Assembly (NCBI RefSeq): GCF_011386835.1
Contig: NC_088797.1
Span: 99,458,264 to 99,522,263, forward strand
Direction: 5' to 3'
Origin: Chrysemys picta bellii
Taxonomy: Eukaryota; Chordata; Testudines; Emydidae
Length of the DNA stretch: 64,000 nucleotides
A model generated the notes under the pieces. The model searched no databases and was not told the origin of the DNA. It was given only the letters and a program-made list of their open reading frames with translations. The first letter of the stretch is position 1; every line of letters starts with the position of its first letter. Below are positions 11,201 to 22,260 of this stretch, one piece after another. The position numbers were made by a program, and so were the translations under genes.

Positions 11201-12945
11201 CAATAAGTAGCTAGAAAGCTGGAGACAGAGAGATCGGAGATATGTGTATGTGATATAAATCTGTATGGCGCGTAACCTTTGTGCCCATAAAGAACTCCCC
11301 TCACATGTTTTAGCAACATAGTTGGATGAAAGAGCTCAAATAGGAACAACAGTCAGTTCCATTTTTTAAAAAATTATCATCATCTAGCCTTGAGTCTTTT
11401 CTAAGGCAAAAGAAATAAATCTCCCTAATGTGTCCATTGTCCTATAGTAAATTAGTGGTGATCATCAAATTGCTCATTCTACTGAAGGCCATTTCCAATC
11501 CAGCTCATTAGCATAATTTTCAATCCAGTTAAAGCTGGGTCAAACTGAAGTGAGCAACTAATGGGCTGAAACATTTAATTTTGGCAAAAAAAGTTTGCAA
11601 ACTCAGAAAATGTAATGTCTCAAGTGCAAGATCAAATGTGTTTATTTTGATTAGAAGAATTTCAAATATGTATCAGCATGTATTTGTTCCAGATCCCCTC
11701 TGAAAATAATAAAAGTTAAAAGGGAATTATGTAGACAAAATACACCAGGGACCAAAGCCTGCCTGATTTAAAACACAGGCTTTAACCGAGGACAGAATTT
11801 TTGCCTTTGAAAAGTATGAAGTGGAATAATTTAGATTTTTTTTCTTTTCCCTGAACACCACAAAAATTGGCTAAAAGAAACAATCCCATTGACTACCATG
11901 AAGGTCAGAAATAGATGTAAGAGTAAAAATACTTGACACAGTGTAACTCAGAATGTTTATTTTTTTTTTAAATACAGCGAGTGTGTGTGTATTTATATAT
12001 AAAGATATAGTGCGGAGGGATGTAATGTGTATGAAATAGAAAAATGCTCAATATTCAAACATGTGCAAGATAGTGTTAATAATTGCCATATATGCAATAA
12101 CTTTTGAAGATTCAGATTTTAAAAAGAAGAGAGGCTCTGGGCCTCATGTAAAACATGTATCTAATTTGTTCAGGGATAACAACTGTGCATACAATACAAG
12201 TATTTATGCATGTAAGTGCCCAGTTAGGTTTCTACAGGCCCACTTGCATATTGAAGTGTCCAGTCTGCACACACAATGATTGGAGTGTGCAAATTGGGCA
12301 CAGAAATTCACTCTCGTTTTTATACAGGACTCTGAGAATCTGCCCTGCTGAAAATCTAGCCACTACTGTCTTTGTATATTTAACATTTACAAATATAATT
12401 CTATGTAATGAGTAGTAATAAATCATCATGGTCTAATGCATGACCTAATTAGATGGCCATATAATCGTCCATGTAATTCCTGATATTTGGAAACTCCTAC
12501 TTAATTATGCTCCAGTATCTAAGCTTTCATTTTAAAAAGTCTCAAGTCCTTATTGTTGTGATGATAACCTTGAAAATGGAATTGATCCAAAACATAACTG
12601 ATTCACTTATAGCTGCTGAGCATGGAGGCAGACTGGAAAAACATCTGTGAAAGAGGAGTAAGTTGCTCCAATTCATCTTAATGGAGTGTTAACTGTGAAA
12701 CCTGAAAATGAAATGCAAATATTAGCATCGTTAACTGTTTCACTAGTAATAATTTTGGCAGAAGTATCATTTGAATATGCCCATATATTGTTGTTTGATG
12801 GGGCAGATATAGGGGTGAGGTGCAATGGAGTAGCTAGTTGATCTGAGTTATAATAAGGGTATGGAATGAAGAATTCAACCCCACCCCTCTCCAAATGTGA
12901 AGTTATCTCCACCTTTACTCAAAGAGGGGAGGAAAGGAGAAGCTG
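11201..12945. other. Unassigned AT-rich sequence
   Basis: No gene or recognised element. Frames of 60-86 codons around 12061-12430 overlap on both strands and match nothing I recognise. Confidence 0.45.
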
Positions 12946-12947
12946 CA

Positions 12948-13495
12948 TAGATTATAAAGGCAGAAAAGACCACTGTGATCATTGAGTCTGCTCTCCAGCA
13001 TAACACAGGCCATAAGATTTCCCTGAATTAATTCCTGTTTGAACTAGAGCATATATTTTAGAAAAACATCCAGTCTAGATTTAAAAGTTTCCACTGATAA
13101 AGAATCTACCTCAATACTTGGTAAGTTGTTCCAATGGTTATTTACCCTCAATGTTAAAAAATATATATCTAATTTCTATTCTAAATTGTCTAGCTTCAAC
13201 TTCCAATCATTGGATCTTGTTATAGCATTGTCTGCTAGATTGAAGAGCCCTCTATTATCAGATATCTGTTTTCCGTGTAAATCTTTATAGATTGTAATCA
13301 AGTCACCCCTTCACCTTTTCTTTGATAAGCTAAATAGATTGAGCTCTTTGAATCTTTTTTACAATCCTCTAATCGTTCTTGTGACTATTCTCAGAATCCT
13401 CTCCAATTTGTCAACATCCATTTTGAATTGTGGACACCAGAACTGGACATGGGTATTCAAATACCAAATGCAGAGGTAATATAGTGCTATGAGCA
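12948..13495 (-). mobile_element. CR1 LINE 3' region
   Basis: Old CR1 copy on the minus strand. Ordered landmarks include ttcctgtttgaactagagc, aagttgttccaatggtta, ttgtctagcttcaacttcca and aatcaagtcacccct, ending in the region coding RT C-terminal residues. It closely parallels the copy at 62788-63290. Confidence 0.7.
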
Positions 13496-13752
13496 GGGTT
13501 AAACCTTGTTATGGTAAAACCTCATTGAGACTGAGAAGTGTGAACTGACCTTAATTAACATAATTTTCAAGATAAGCCCCCACCTAAGTGAAAAAGGAGT
13601 AAGTGATCCTACCTGTGACAGGGTGCTAGGAGCCTAGAGCTGGCCCAGTACTCAGGTCATGGTCAATAAGGTACTAAACTATTTCCACTCTGGAGTGGAC
13701 ATAACTGGGGGATGGTTTTTAATGGATTCATTAGGCAGCAGGCTGATCAACT

Positions 13753-14681
13753 TGTCAAGGTTGATTCCCCACTCTGGAACTTCGAGTGCAGAAGGTGGCG
13801 GCCTGCAAGGACTCTAAAAATTAACACTGGACACTCCAGGCTTGTATTAAACTCCCCAGGTTACAGCTTTTCTCTGACCTTGGATAGGTAGATGCTGCCA
13901 TCATCCAAGTGCAAAACCCCTTTGAGAACCCAGGAAGGTGCACTTGGGAATTCCTTCCTCAAGCCCTTTCACCCCCCCTCTCTGGTGAAGAGCTGAAGGG
14001 AAAAAAAGGGGGAGGGGAAATCAGCTCTTGCCACCAGCTAATTAAATAATATGTGCACAAACCTCTTAAGACAGAAAAATCCAATTCTGTTAATAAAAAA
14101 GATGTATTTTTTTTCTTTTTTTATGAATAAAATTTATCTGGGAATTTAGGCTTTTGCTAGATTAAAAAAAACCTATAAGAATTAAGCATCAAAAATAAGT
14201 CTCTTGAGGTCCAGCTTAAAGGTTACAAGCCAAACAAAAGTACCTGGGGTTAGGACAGAGGAATCCACAAGCCATAAAGAAATAAAAGGGATAAACCTAA
14301 TTGCATCTTCCTAAACATTTCCTGCTCTGCTTACATATCTGGAGTTTTAGATGAGTGGTTTCTAGGTATGATACTGATGATTTTTCATACCTGGCCCAAG
14401 CTTCTCACAGCATAACTGCTCCCTGTCTGCCTCTCCCCAAGAACAACAGACAGACAGACAGACAAAAGGGGAGTCATTTCCATTTTAAAAAGTTCTAGCC
14501 TTCCCATTGGCTCTTTTGGCCAGGTGCCCACTCACCTCCTTTTATCTATGCATAGCAGTGAGACTTTTTAACCCTTTACAAGTAGAGCAATTAGAGAACA
14601 GCTACTAAGAGGGATTTTATAGCTACCGGCTGGCTGTGTCCATAAAAGGGAGCTACCGCCCCACACACTTCATTTATCACA
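13753..14681 (-). mobile_element. LTR, same family as 52104-52975 but opposite orientation
   Basis: Bounded on the plus strand by tgtcaaggttgattcccc at the left and ...cttcatttatcaca at the right. Read on the minus strand it starts TGTGATAAATG and has ctataaaatccctc near 14610-14622. A CCAAT box lies near 14506-14510, followed by tttttaaaatgg, and it ends CCTTGACA. Those blocks occur in the same order in the LTR at 52104-52975. Flanking pentamers (caact and gagct) agree at only three of five positions, so the target duplication is decayed or the edge is slightly misplaced. No internal retroviral sequence adjoins it. Confidence 0.6.
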
Positions 14682-15163
14682 GAGCTAATGAAAGCAATCA
14701 ATCCATCTTCTAGGAACAGTTAAAGGACAGGAAGGAGATGCACAGGGGAGGCTGGCAGGGACCAGGGGATATGAGGGTCTCAAGATGAAGAGATCTTGCC
14801 CTCTGCCTTCCCAGAGAATAGGCTCGGGGGAAGTTTACTTCCAATTGTATATGGCTGTACAAGGCTCTACTGCTGAACTTGGGGGTGGGGGGGAGGCCCC
14901 ATAAATAACACACTGGTGTTTATAAATTCAGAAGCATTCAGCCTGTTTGTAGGAGTTCAAAGAGTGGAGAAGGGAGCCCTGTCATGCCACTCACAAGTTT
15001 TTGCTGAGTATTGTTTTGGATAGGTGTGTGTGTGGCCAGAACAGAGGCAGAGGCAAAAAGCAAGAAAGATGAAAGTAGCCAGTGAGCCCAGTGTGACCCT
15101 GGAAAAAGCTTGAGAGAAAGCTTTTGGTCTGTAGGCTAAAGAGGCTTGGGGGGTGTAAGCTAA

Positions 15164-15447
15164 GGGCTGGTCTACACTGGGAAAGTACATCGGCAAAACT
15201 GTCTCTTGGGGGTGTGAAAAATCCACATGCCTGAGAGACATAGCCATGCCAACCTAACCCCCGGTGTAGACAGTGCTAGTCTGATGGAAGAATTCTTCCA
15301 TTGACCTAGCTATCACCTCTCACAGGGGTGGATTAACTACAGTGATGGGAGAGCCCTTCCTGTCGCTATAGTGAGTATCTACATAGAAGTGCTACAGCTG
15401 CAGCACTTCAGTTGTGCCGCTGTAGCATTCTAAGTGTAGACATACCC
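15164..15447. mobile_element. Harbinger-type MITE
   Basis: Termini are gggctggtctacact at the left and agtgtagacataccc at the right, which is inverted GGGTATGTCTACACT. The flanks are taa and tat, compatible with a 3-bp TAA/TTA-type target. The interior includes ggtgtgaaaaatccac and gatggaagaattcttccat, shared with the copy at 19930-20188. Non-coding. Confidence 0.6.
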
Positions 15448-15649
15448 TATGAAACTGTTCCTTTTATCCTTGGTTCCTTCTGCATTCAAAGGAGCAGGAC
15501 TTCGCACTTTCTTTGTAAATAAACAAAACTGCATAAGAAAACCCAGATTCCATCAATTTCTACTTGCAACTGGAACATCCCCAGGCCCTCAAACTTTGAC
15601 TTCCCTCTCGGGTCAAAGGGAAGCAAAAATAACCCTCCCTCTCTTCCCT

Positions 15650-15778
15650 ACTTGGTATACCCCTGTTTATACAGCCAAAGATCTTATTAGCCGTTTTGGC
15701 TACAGCATTTCATTGGGAACTCATGTTCAGCTGTTTATCCACCATCAGTCTTTTTCTGAGTCCCCACCCTAGTATCTA
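15650..15778 (-). mobile_element. CR1 LINE fragment
   Basis: Short CR1 ORF2 piece: agccaaagatcttattagcc, gttttggctacagca, gggaactcatgttcagctg and tatccaccatcagtc, in CR1 order on the minus strand. Confidence 0.6.
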
Positions 15779-16865
15779 AAGCTTCTCCCTATCTCATTGA
15801 AAATGAAGACAAATTGGAAGTAAGAAAATCTAAGCTGTAATTTGCAACCTAAGAAATATGTTGACTGTGTGTTCAAATTATAACAGATGTCCTGGCTTTG
15901 TATACTACAACTAGAGTCAACAGAACTGCCCCAACCAGCCGAAATGCCCAAGAGAAACTGTCTGGAAGTTCTACAAACCAAATCTTTATCAAGCCATTTG
16001 ATCGTTTGGATGATGGAGAAACTAGGATTTAGATTGCAATGAGATCACATGCCATTATAAATTGCTGTTCTCAGGAAGTAACAATTGGTCTGTAAAAGTA
16101 GTTCACAGTTTGCGAAGATTGATCATAAAATGCTCTGAGCCTCAGAAGAAATGCTGTTATCCACAAGATATTTGGAAAAGCCTGATGACTATTTTTTAAG
16201 TGTACAGCACACATAGTGTTAAAGGAAGAGTAAGCAGAACTTGGTTACGCTTTTTTGGGGGGACAGGTGCCATTTAATGAAAGTTTCTATATTTCATTTC
16301 CAAAATTTGTTTTACATTATTTCTTTTACTCCTCTGATTAAAAAAACATCCTGGCTTTGTAATTTAAGGAAGCAATAAGGACAATTTGCACCTTCCTATG
16401 TCAGTAAGGATAATTAGACCATAGCATTAATATTATGTACCACGCCAGCAAGGACTTTCCAACCTTTAAGAAACATGGACCAACAGAATGGAGGCCTCTT
16501 TTAATGCTGGAAAACAGAGGGTTTGATTTTCAGAGGGGCTCAGCACATACAATGCCTATTGACTTCAGCTGGAGTTGGTTTTGCTCAGAATCTCTGAATA
16601 TTAGGGCCATAATAAGCTAAATTTGGGGCCTTCCTAGGATCTTTGAAAATACGAGGAACAATAATGTTATTGAAATGAACTGGAACCCAGTGGAGTGGGT
16701 GGGCCTGGCTTTGCCTACCAACCCACTGAGGAACTTAAGAACAGAGGGGGATCTGAAATCCCTTGGCACCAGGAATTGATGGATAGGCCCACCAGACTGA
16801 GTGGACTCAGGTGCAATGCTCTGCCTGGCTAAAGCGGGGCACCATTGCACTGACACTGGTGCAAG
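15779..16865. other. Unassigned non-coding sequence
   Basis: No gene seen. At 16520-16600 a diverged piece of the palindromic repeat gattttcagaggggctcag...ctcagaatctctgaa resembles the repeat at 61344-61435. Confidence 0.4.
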
Positions 16866-17046
16866 CACTGGAATGGGTTACCTAGGGAGGTGGTGGAATC
16901 TCCTTCCTTAGAGGTTTTTAAGGTCAGGCTTGACAAAGCCCTGGCTGGGATGATTTAGTTGGGAATTGGTCCTGCTTTGAGCAGGGGGTTGGACTAGATG
17001 ACCTCCTGAGGTCCCTTCTAACCCTGATATTCTATGATTCTATGAC
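16866..17046 (+). mobile_element. CR1 LINE 3' end
   Basis: A classic CR1 terminus on the plus strand: gggttggactagatgacctc, ctgaggtcccttctaaccct, then attctatgattctatga. The last block is the diagnostic 8-bp CR1 3' repeat. The copy is 5'-truncated to about 180 bases. Confidence 0.85.
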
Positions 17047-18207
17047 ACAGTGGCCCACATTTACCTTCAATCAACCAGAGATTTAATTATTCATAGAACA
17101 TTGTCTTTCTTGATGCAAAACCTCTTTTGTGCTCTACAAAAATGATCTTATAATAATCACAAACTTCAGTGAGAGAGGAGTGCCCCATATCTTTCAGAAG
17201 TAGAACTGCATGGAAATTATATTTTTTCTGTGAAAAATTTCAAAGAAAATGAAAATTTTTCTTCTAAACTTGTTGTTTTCATTGAAAACCCTAATACCAA
17301 AAAATGTTCCCTTTTTTTTTTGGCAAAAATTTCCATTTTGTCAAAAAGTTACTTTTTATTAGGAATTTTTTAATGAAAAGTTTTGACCAAATCTATTTAT
17401 AATATCAGTAGGAAAACTACAGAATAAATCTCCCACTTAATGGTATGGCTCAAGTTTAAAGTGTAAACAAGTTAGAAAATATCTCTCCTTCTGGTATCCA
17501 TATTTCTGTCCATACTGTATCTGATTCCCTATACAATTTATCTCACTTGATGTTCTTGGGGAAATTATTTACAGTGCTGAAGGATTAAAGTTGTGACATT
17601 ACTTAAACTCTTCTATTGGGTAAAATAAGCAAATCATTAGCCTGTCCTTCCAAAAAAATTCTTCATCCTGTTGTTGCCTCTGAGTTGTCGGCATGAGCCT
17701 GTGCATGTTGGGGAAAGAAGGAGAAACAACAGCACTTTGCTACTGGCATAAGAAAATTCTTTCTTTTTTCTTACATGGAGTCCTTAACATAAGGGGTGGG
17801 CGGGTGGAGGGGGGGGGGTTTCCCAGACACCAATTACATAACTGACCCATTTGAATCAAACTTGTCCAGCCTGTTTCTCTAGACTAAGATCTAGAAAAGA
17901 TAAGTGCAAGAGGAACTTAGGGTAACCATAGCAGCTTTAGGAACAAGATCTTCCACACATGCAACCAAGTCTCTGAGCCAGCAGTGCAGAGTTATTCTTG
18001 AAATTCACTCAACTTTCTAAATGACCCAGCCTCCTGGCTGCTACACTAGGCCCTTTCAGCCAACCCCAGAAAGCAACTTTTGTTTTAAACTCTGCCCACC
18101 ATGTTCTGAAGCCTCCTGTTAAAAATTTGAACTTTTTGTGCATTGTCATGAATGTGACCTTCCAGTGTGTTACAAATGACTAATAGTCCTTCAACTCTTT
18201 ACTGCAG
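17047..18207. other. Unassigned sequence with an old AT-rich repeat
   Basis: Sequence around 17215-17400 (gaaaaatttcaaagaaaatg, tggcaaaaatttccattttg) looks like an old interspersed repeat similar in style to 62040-62185. A G-run is present at 17808-17818. No gene. Confidence 0.4.
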
Positions 18208-18362
18208 AACATAAGAATGGCCATACTGGGTCAGACTTAAGGTCCATCTAGCGCAGTATCCTGGCTACCGACAATGGCCAATGCCAGGTGCCCCAGAGGG
18301 AATGAACAGAACAAGTAATCATCAAGTGATACATTCCTTTTCGCCCATTCCCAGCTTCTGGC

Positions 18363-18593
18363 CAGGGCCGGCTCCAGGGTTTTGGCCGCCCCAGGCAGCC
18401 AAAACCAAAAAAAAAAAAAAAGCCGCGGCCGCGATCGCCATCTGCGGCGGCAATTCGGCGGGAGGTCCTTCACTCCGAGCCGGAGTGAGGGACTGTCCGC
18501 CGAATTGCCGCCGAATACCTGGACCTGCCGCCCCTCTCCCAAGCGGCCGCCCCAAGCACCTGCTTGAGAAGCTGGTGCCTGGAGCCGGCCCTG
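18363..18593. mobile_element. hAT MITE nested in CR1, 231 bp
   Basis: Perfect 16-bp terminal inverted repeats CAGGGCCGGCTCCAGG are flanked by perfect 8-bp duplications cttctggc (18355-18362 and 18594-18601). The interior is CpG-rich with a second inverted pair (gcaattcggcggga / gccgaattgccgcc) and an A-run at 18407-18421. It has no transposase and is younger than the CR1 copy it interrupts. Confidence 0.92.
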
Positions 18594-18956
18594 CTTCTGG
18601 CAAAGAGTGGCTAGGGACACCATCCCTGCCCCTACTGGTTAATAGCCATTGATGGACCTATCCTCCATGAATTTATCTAGTTCTTTTTTGAACCCCATTA
18701 TAGTCTTCACCTTCACAACATCCTCTGGCAAGAAATTCCACAAGTTAATTGTGCATTGTGTGAAAAAAATACTTCCTTTTCTTTTTTTTAAACCTGCTGC
18801 CTATTAATTTCATTTGGTGACCCTTAGTTCTTGTGTTATGAGAAGAGTAAATAACACTACCTTATTTACTTTCGCAATACCAGTCATAATTTTATAGACC
18901 TCTATCATATCCCCACTCTAGTCGTCTCTTTTCCAAGCTGAAAAGTCCCAGTCTTA

Positions 18957-19451
18957 TTAGTCTCTTCTCATATGGCAGTCCCAATCATTTTTGTTGCCCT
19001 TTTCTGAATCTTTTCCAATTCCAACATATCTTTTTTTGAGATGGGGCGACCACATCTGCACGCAGTATTCAAGATGTGGGCATACAAGGGATTTATATGG
19101 AGGCAATATGATATTTTCTGTCTTATCTATCCCCTTCTTAATGATTCCCAACATTCTGTTCACTTTTTTGACTGCTGCTGCACATTGAGTGGATGTTTTC
19201 AGAGAACTATCCACAATGACTCCAAGATCTCTTTCTTGAGTGGTAACAGCTAATTTAGACCCCATCATTTTATATGTATAGTTGGGATTATGTTTTCCAA
19301 TGTGCGTTACTTTGCATTTATCAACAGTGAATTTCATCTGCCATTTTGTTGCCCAGTCACCCAGTTTTAGGAGATCCTTTTGTAGCTCTTTGCAGTCTGC
19401 AAGGGCCTTAACTATCTTGAGTAGTTTTGTATCATCGGCAAATTTTGCCAC
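18957..19451 (-). pseudogene. CR1 reverse transcriptase C-terminal remnant (164 codons open)
   Basis: The predicted peptide starts MAKFADDTKLLKIV, and FADD is the catalytic RT palm motif. It continues through the CR1 thumb-like region (WQMKFTVDKCKVTHIGK, RDLGVIVDSSLK, LGIIKKGIDKTENIILPPYKS in pieces, ECVQMWSPHLKK-like end). It stays open to a stop at 18957. Upstream RT and endonuclease domains are absent, so it cannot mobilise itself. The Met is not a biological start. The intact frame suggests a comparatively young CR1 insertion. Confidence 0.85.
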
Positions 19452-19568
19452 CTCACTCTTTACCCCTTTTTGCAGATCATTTATGTTAACTGTGTCTTTT
19501 CACAGTCTTTTCACTGAACTCAATACTTCAGTCCTTGCAAAGACATGCTCCCATTGCAGACAATCAGA

Positions 19569-19855
19569 GCCCAGGTCTACACTATGGGGGGGGGGGGTTT
19601 GACGGAAGATACGCAACTTCAGCTATGCAAATAGTCAGCGTATCTTAGGTCGACTTACCTGGCCGTGAGGATGGCGGTGAGTTGACCGCTGCTGATCCCG
19701 TCGACTCATCTTCCGCCTCTTGTGAGCTGGAGTTCCAGAGTCGATGGAGAGCACGATCGGGGATCGATTTTATCGTGTCTACACTAGATGCGATAAATTG
19801 ACCCCAGATAGATTGATCACTACCCGCCAGTCCGGCGTGTAGTGAAGACCTGCCC
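19569..19855. mobile_element. MITE with CAGGTCTACACTA ends
   Basis: The left end gcccaggtctacacta and the right end tagtgaagacctgccc form imperfect inverted repeats (CAGGTCTACACTA against CAGGTCTTCACTA). The interior is rich in gtcga/tcgac and a G-run lies near 19587-19598. Non-coding; superfamily not certain. Confidence 0.55.
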
Positions 19856-19929
19856 AGAATTTTGCCTGCATTAGGGTTGCAGCACTGGTCTCCTTTATTG
19901 TTATCCACTTCCTGGATTTTTCTTACTGA

Positions 19930-20188
19930 GGCTTGGTCTACACTAGAAAATAAGATTGGCTTAACTACATCAGTCAGGGGTGTGAAAAATCCTCCTGAGT
20001 CCTCATGTAGACAATGTTAGGTCGATGGAAGAATTCTTCCATCAGTCTAGTTACTGCCTCTTGGGGAGGTGGATTACCTACACTGATGGGAGAACTCCTT
20101 CCATCGGCATAGGTAGCGTCTACACAGAAATGCTATAGCAGCGCAACAGCAGTGGCACAGCTGTAATGTTTTAAGCATAGACAAGCCC
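19930..20188. mobile_element. Harbinger-type MITE
   Basis: The left end is ggcttggtctacacta and the right end atagacaagccc. The flanks are tga and tta, an apparent 3-bp TTA duplication with one change. The interior shares gggtgtgaaaaatcctcc and gatggaagaattcttccat with the copy at 15164-15447. Confidence 0.6.
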
Positions 20189-21410
20189 TTAGTTACTTGA
20201 GAAAGGGGAGATGAAGACAGAAATGGCAGCAGCCTACTGCAGAATAGCAACAAGCAGCAAGAGAGGGTTTGGGTGACTTACAGAGACAATCCTAGTAGAT
20301 GAAAGACAGCCAAAAATTGCCCAATGCCAGCCATTTTACAAAATGATTAAGCAGGAACAAATGAATATACAATTTTGTTAGGTATTTTATTTACCATACT
20401 CCACACCCTCGTGCATTATTCCCTGTAACAGTAACCAGCGGTGCTAGCGGATACTGACCTCTGTCATATTACAGGGCCATTGGCCTTAATAATCCTGACC
20501 CAGATCAAGTAACTGAGACCAGGACATAAAGTTCCATTGCCTCTTAACAGCAGTCCTGTGAGCCAGGTTGTTATTACATTCCCCTTCTGGTGTTTGTAGT
20601 TTAAACCAAGTATTGAAAATGGTTCTACCAAAACACTGTTTCTGCACGTCCGAATTCACATCCAGGAAACAAATAAAAAGAAAAAAAATCTGCACATCCA
20701 GGGCACCAGAAAAGGGATCTCTCTTTTTCCTTCAGTAGCCAGACTATTAAATTAGATTTAAAGCAGGAAGGGGGGAGGAGGAGAGAGAGAGAAGTTGAAC
20801 ACACAATGTTAATTATTCTTCTCTACCACTTTGCACTTAACAAAATACCATTGATCACATCACTACTAAGGCATCAATAAAAGCACACATACAACCCTCC
20901 CTGTAGTTTTATGAAACAGATGTTTCTGCATATTGAATTATATCTTACTATTCAGCTGGGGCAACTTAGAAAAGGCCTCTCTTTTTAGTTTCGCTATCAA
21001 CACAACCTGAATTAGAATTTCTTGGCAAATAAATCCCTACCAAATGACAGAGTAAGATTTAAGATCCCAAAGTTGAAAAAATTATTTTGTCTTCTGTGTG
21101 GCATGCCACAGCAATGCAGAGCCAGTAACTCATATGCTGTCATAGATGATCCCTTATGGTCACAAATACTGAACCCACTTTATGTGCATAGCAGAAAACA
21201 ACCCTCCAAAACACAGCACAATAGGTTCTGTTGGTGGAGGGCAGCTTTCACTGATGATTTACTGGTGAGTGTCCAAGAAATATAACTTTTCTCTCCAGCC
21301 ATCAATTTCTTAGTTTTGAAGCTTTCCCAATGAATTCTGAATGCCTGGCTTTTGGAACATGAAGGTGGGCTCTCAGAGCAGGCCAGGCCAGTTGGGAGCT
21401 GGCACAGTTA
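20189..21410. other. Unassigned non-coding sequence
   Basis: No credible exon or recognised element. A short purine-rich tract lies at 20765-20795. Confidence 0.45.
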
Positions 21411-22260
21411 GCCCTGGGGGTTGAGAAATGTGGTGCACTCTCGTGGTATAAATACTGGAAAACCCCAATGGTGCAGAGAGAGTGAATGAAGCCATGATAG
21501 TAGGGTTATGGATCCTGACATAGGTGGTGAGTTATATGGGCCCGTGGTGCCTGTGCTCCACCAATATTCAGAAACATGGTCCCGGCTCCACCAATGTTTG
21601 GGCTTATATTTTCAGAGCCATCTTATCTATAGTACGGACTGGGGCAATCACCCCAGGCCCCACACTTTGGGGGGCCCCACACTGCAGGGGGACGTGGGGT
21701 CCAGGGCAGCCTGGGGAGGTTAGTGGGGGACCTGATGCTGGCAGCAGCGAGTGACACAGCCCGCCCTGCTCCGCTCTGCCTCTTCCCGTCCCTGCTCCGC
21801 CCCACTCTGCCTCTTCCCACCTGTGCTCCACCTCCTCCCTGTCCCCATTCCACCCCTTTCCCCAAGCCCCCACCCCTTACCTGCTTCTTTCCAGGTTCTG
21901 CCTCCTCCCCCAAGCAATGCCAGGAGTCGGCGGGGAGGGGTGGGCTGGGTCTGGGTCGCTTCCTGCTGCCAGTGCCAGCCCCCCCCGCTAACCTCCATAC
22001 TGCCCTGAACTCCACATCCCCCTGAAGCGCAGGGCCCCGAAAGTGCAGGGTCCAGGGCGGTTGCGCTGGTCTGTCCAATGGACGGGACAGCTCTGCTTGG
22101 ACCCGTTCTGGGTACCACCAAAAATTATACAAACCTGGCACCCATGGGTCCCAATCCTGGACCAGGGAAGACCTTCCAAAAGGGGTGGAGGAAACCAGAA
22201 ACCTTTTGGCATCCAGGAGGCATGGGAACTTTTCCCATACCTACATGATTTTTTTAAGAG
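21411..22260. repeat. GC-rich interspersed repeat, unclassified
   Basis: The block contains ggggcaatcaccccaggccc near 21643-21662 and a long C-rich interior. It ends with gggccccgaaagtgcagggt and then aaaattatacaaacctggca. The phrases resemble hAT-type GC-rich reptile repeats, but termini and target duplication were not found. Frames of up to 172 codons on the minus strand are artefacts of G/C richness. Confidence 0.4.

Larger units (their letters stand above)
18208..19490 (-). mobile_element. CR1 LINE 3' half, split by a hAT MITE
   Basis: Minus-strand CR1 including the RT C-terminal region and the 3' UTR. The 3' end is at about 18208, where the plus strand reads acataagaatggccatactg. The element is interrupted by the MITE at 18363-18593; removing that and one target copy rejoins cccattcccagcttctggc to aaagagtggctagggacacc. 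An open frame for the RT remains at 18957-19451. Confidence 0.85.

Noticed and set aside
10246..11349. Long Gly-, Pro- and Arg-rich open frames on both strands (up to 186 codons)
   Set aside because: They lie inside a hAT element and its C-rich minisatellite. Frames stay open because of composition, on both strands at once, with no domain.
13753..14681. Possible full provirus
   Set aside because: Only one LTR is present, with no primer-binding site or internal coding sequence next to it.
21604..22141. Minus-strand frames of 89-172 codons
   Set aside because: GC-rich repeat composition; overlapping frames on both strands; no family similarity.
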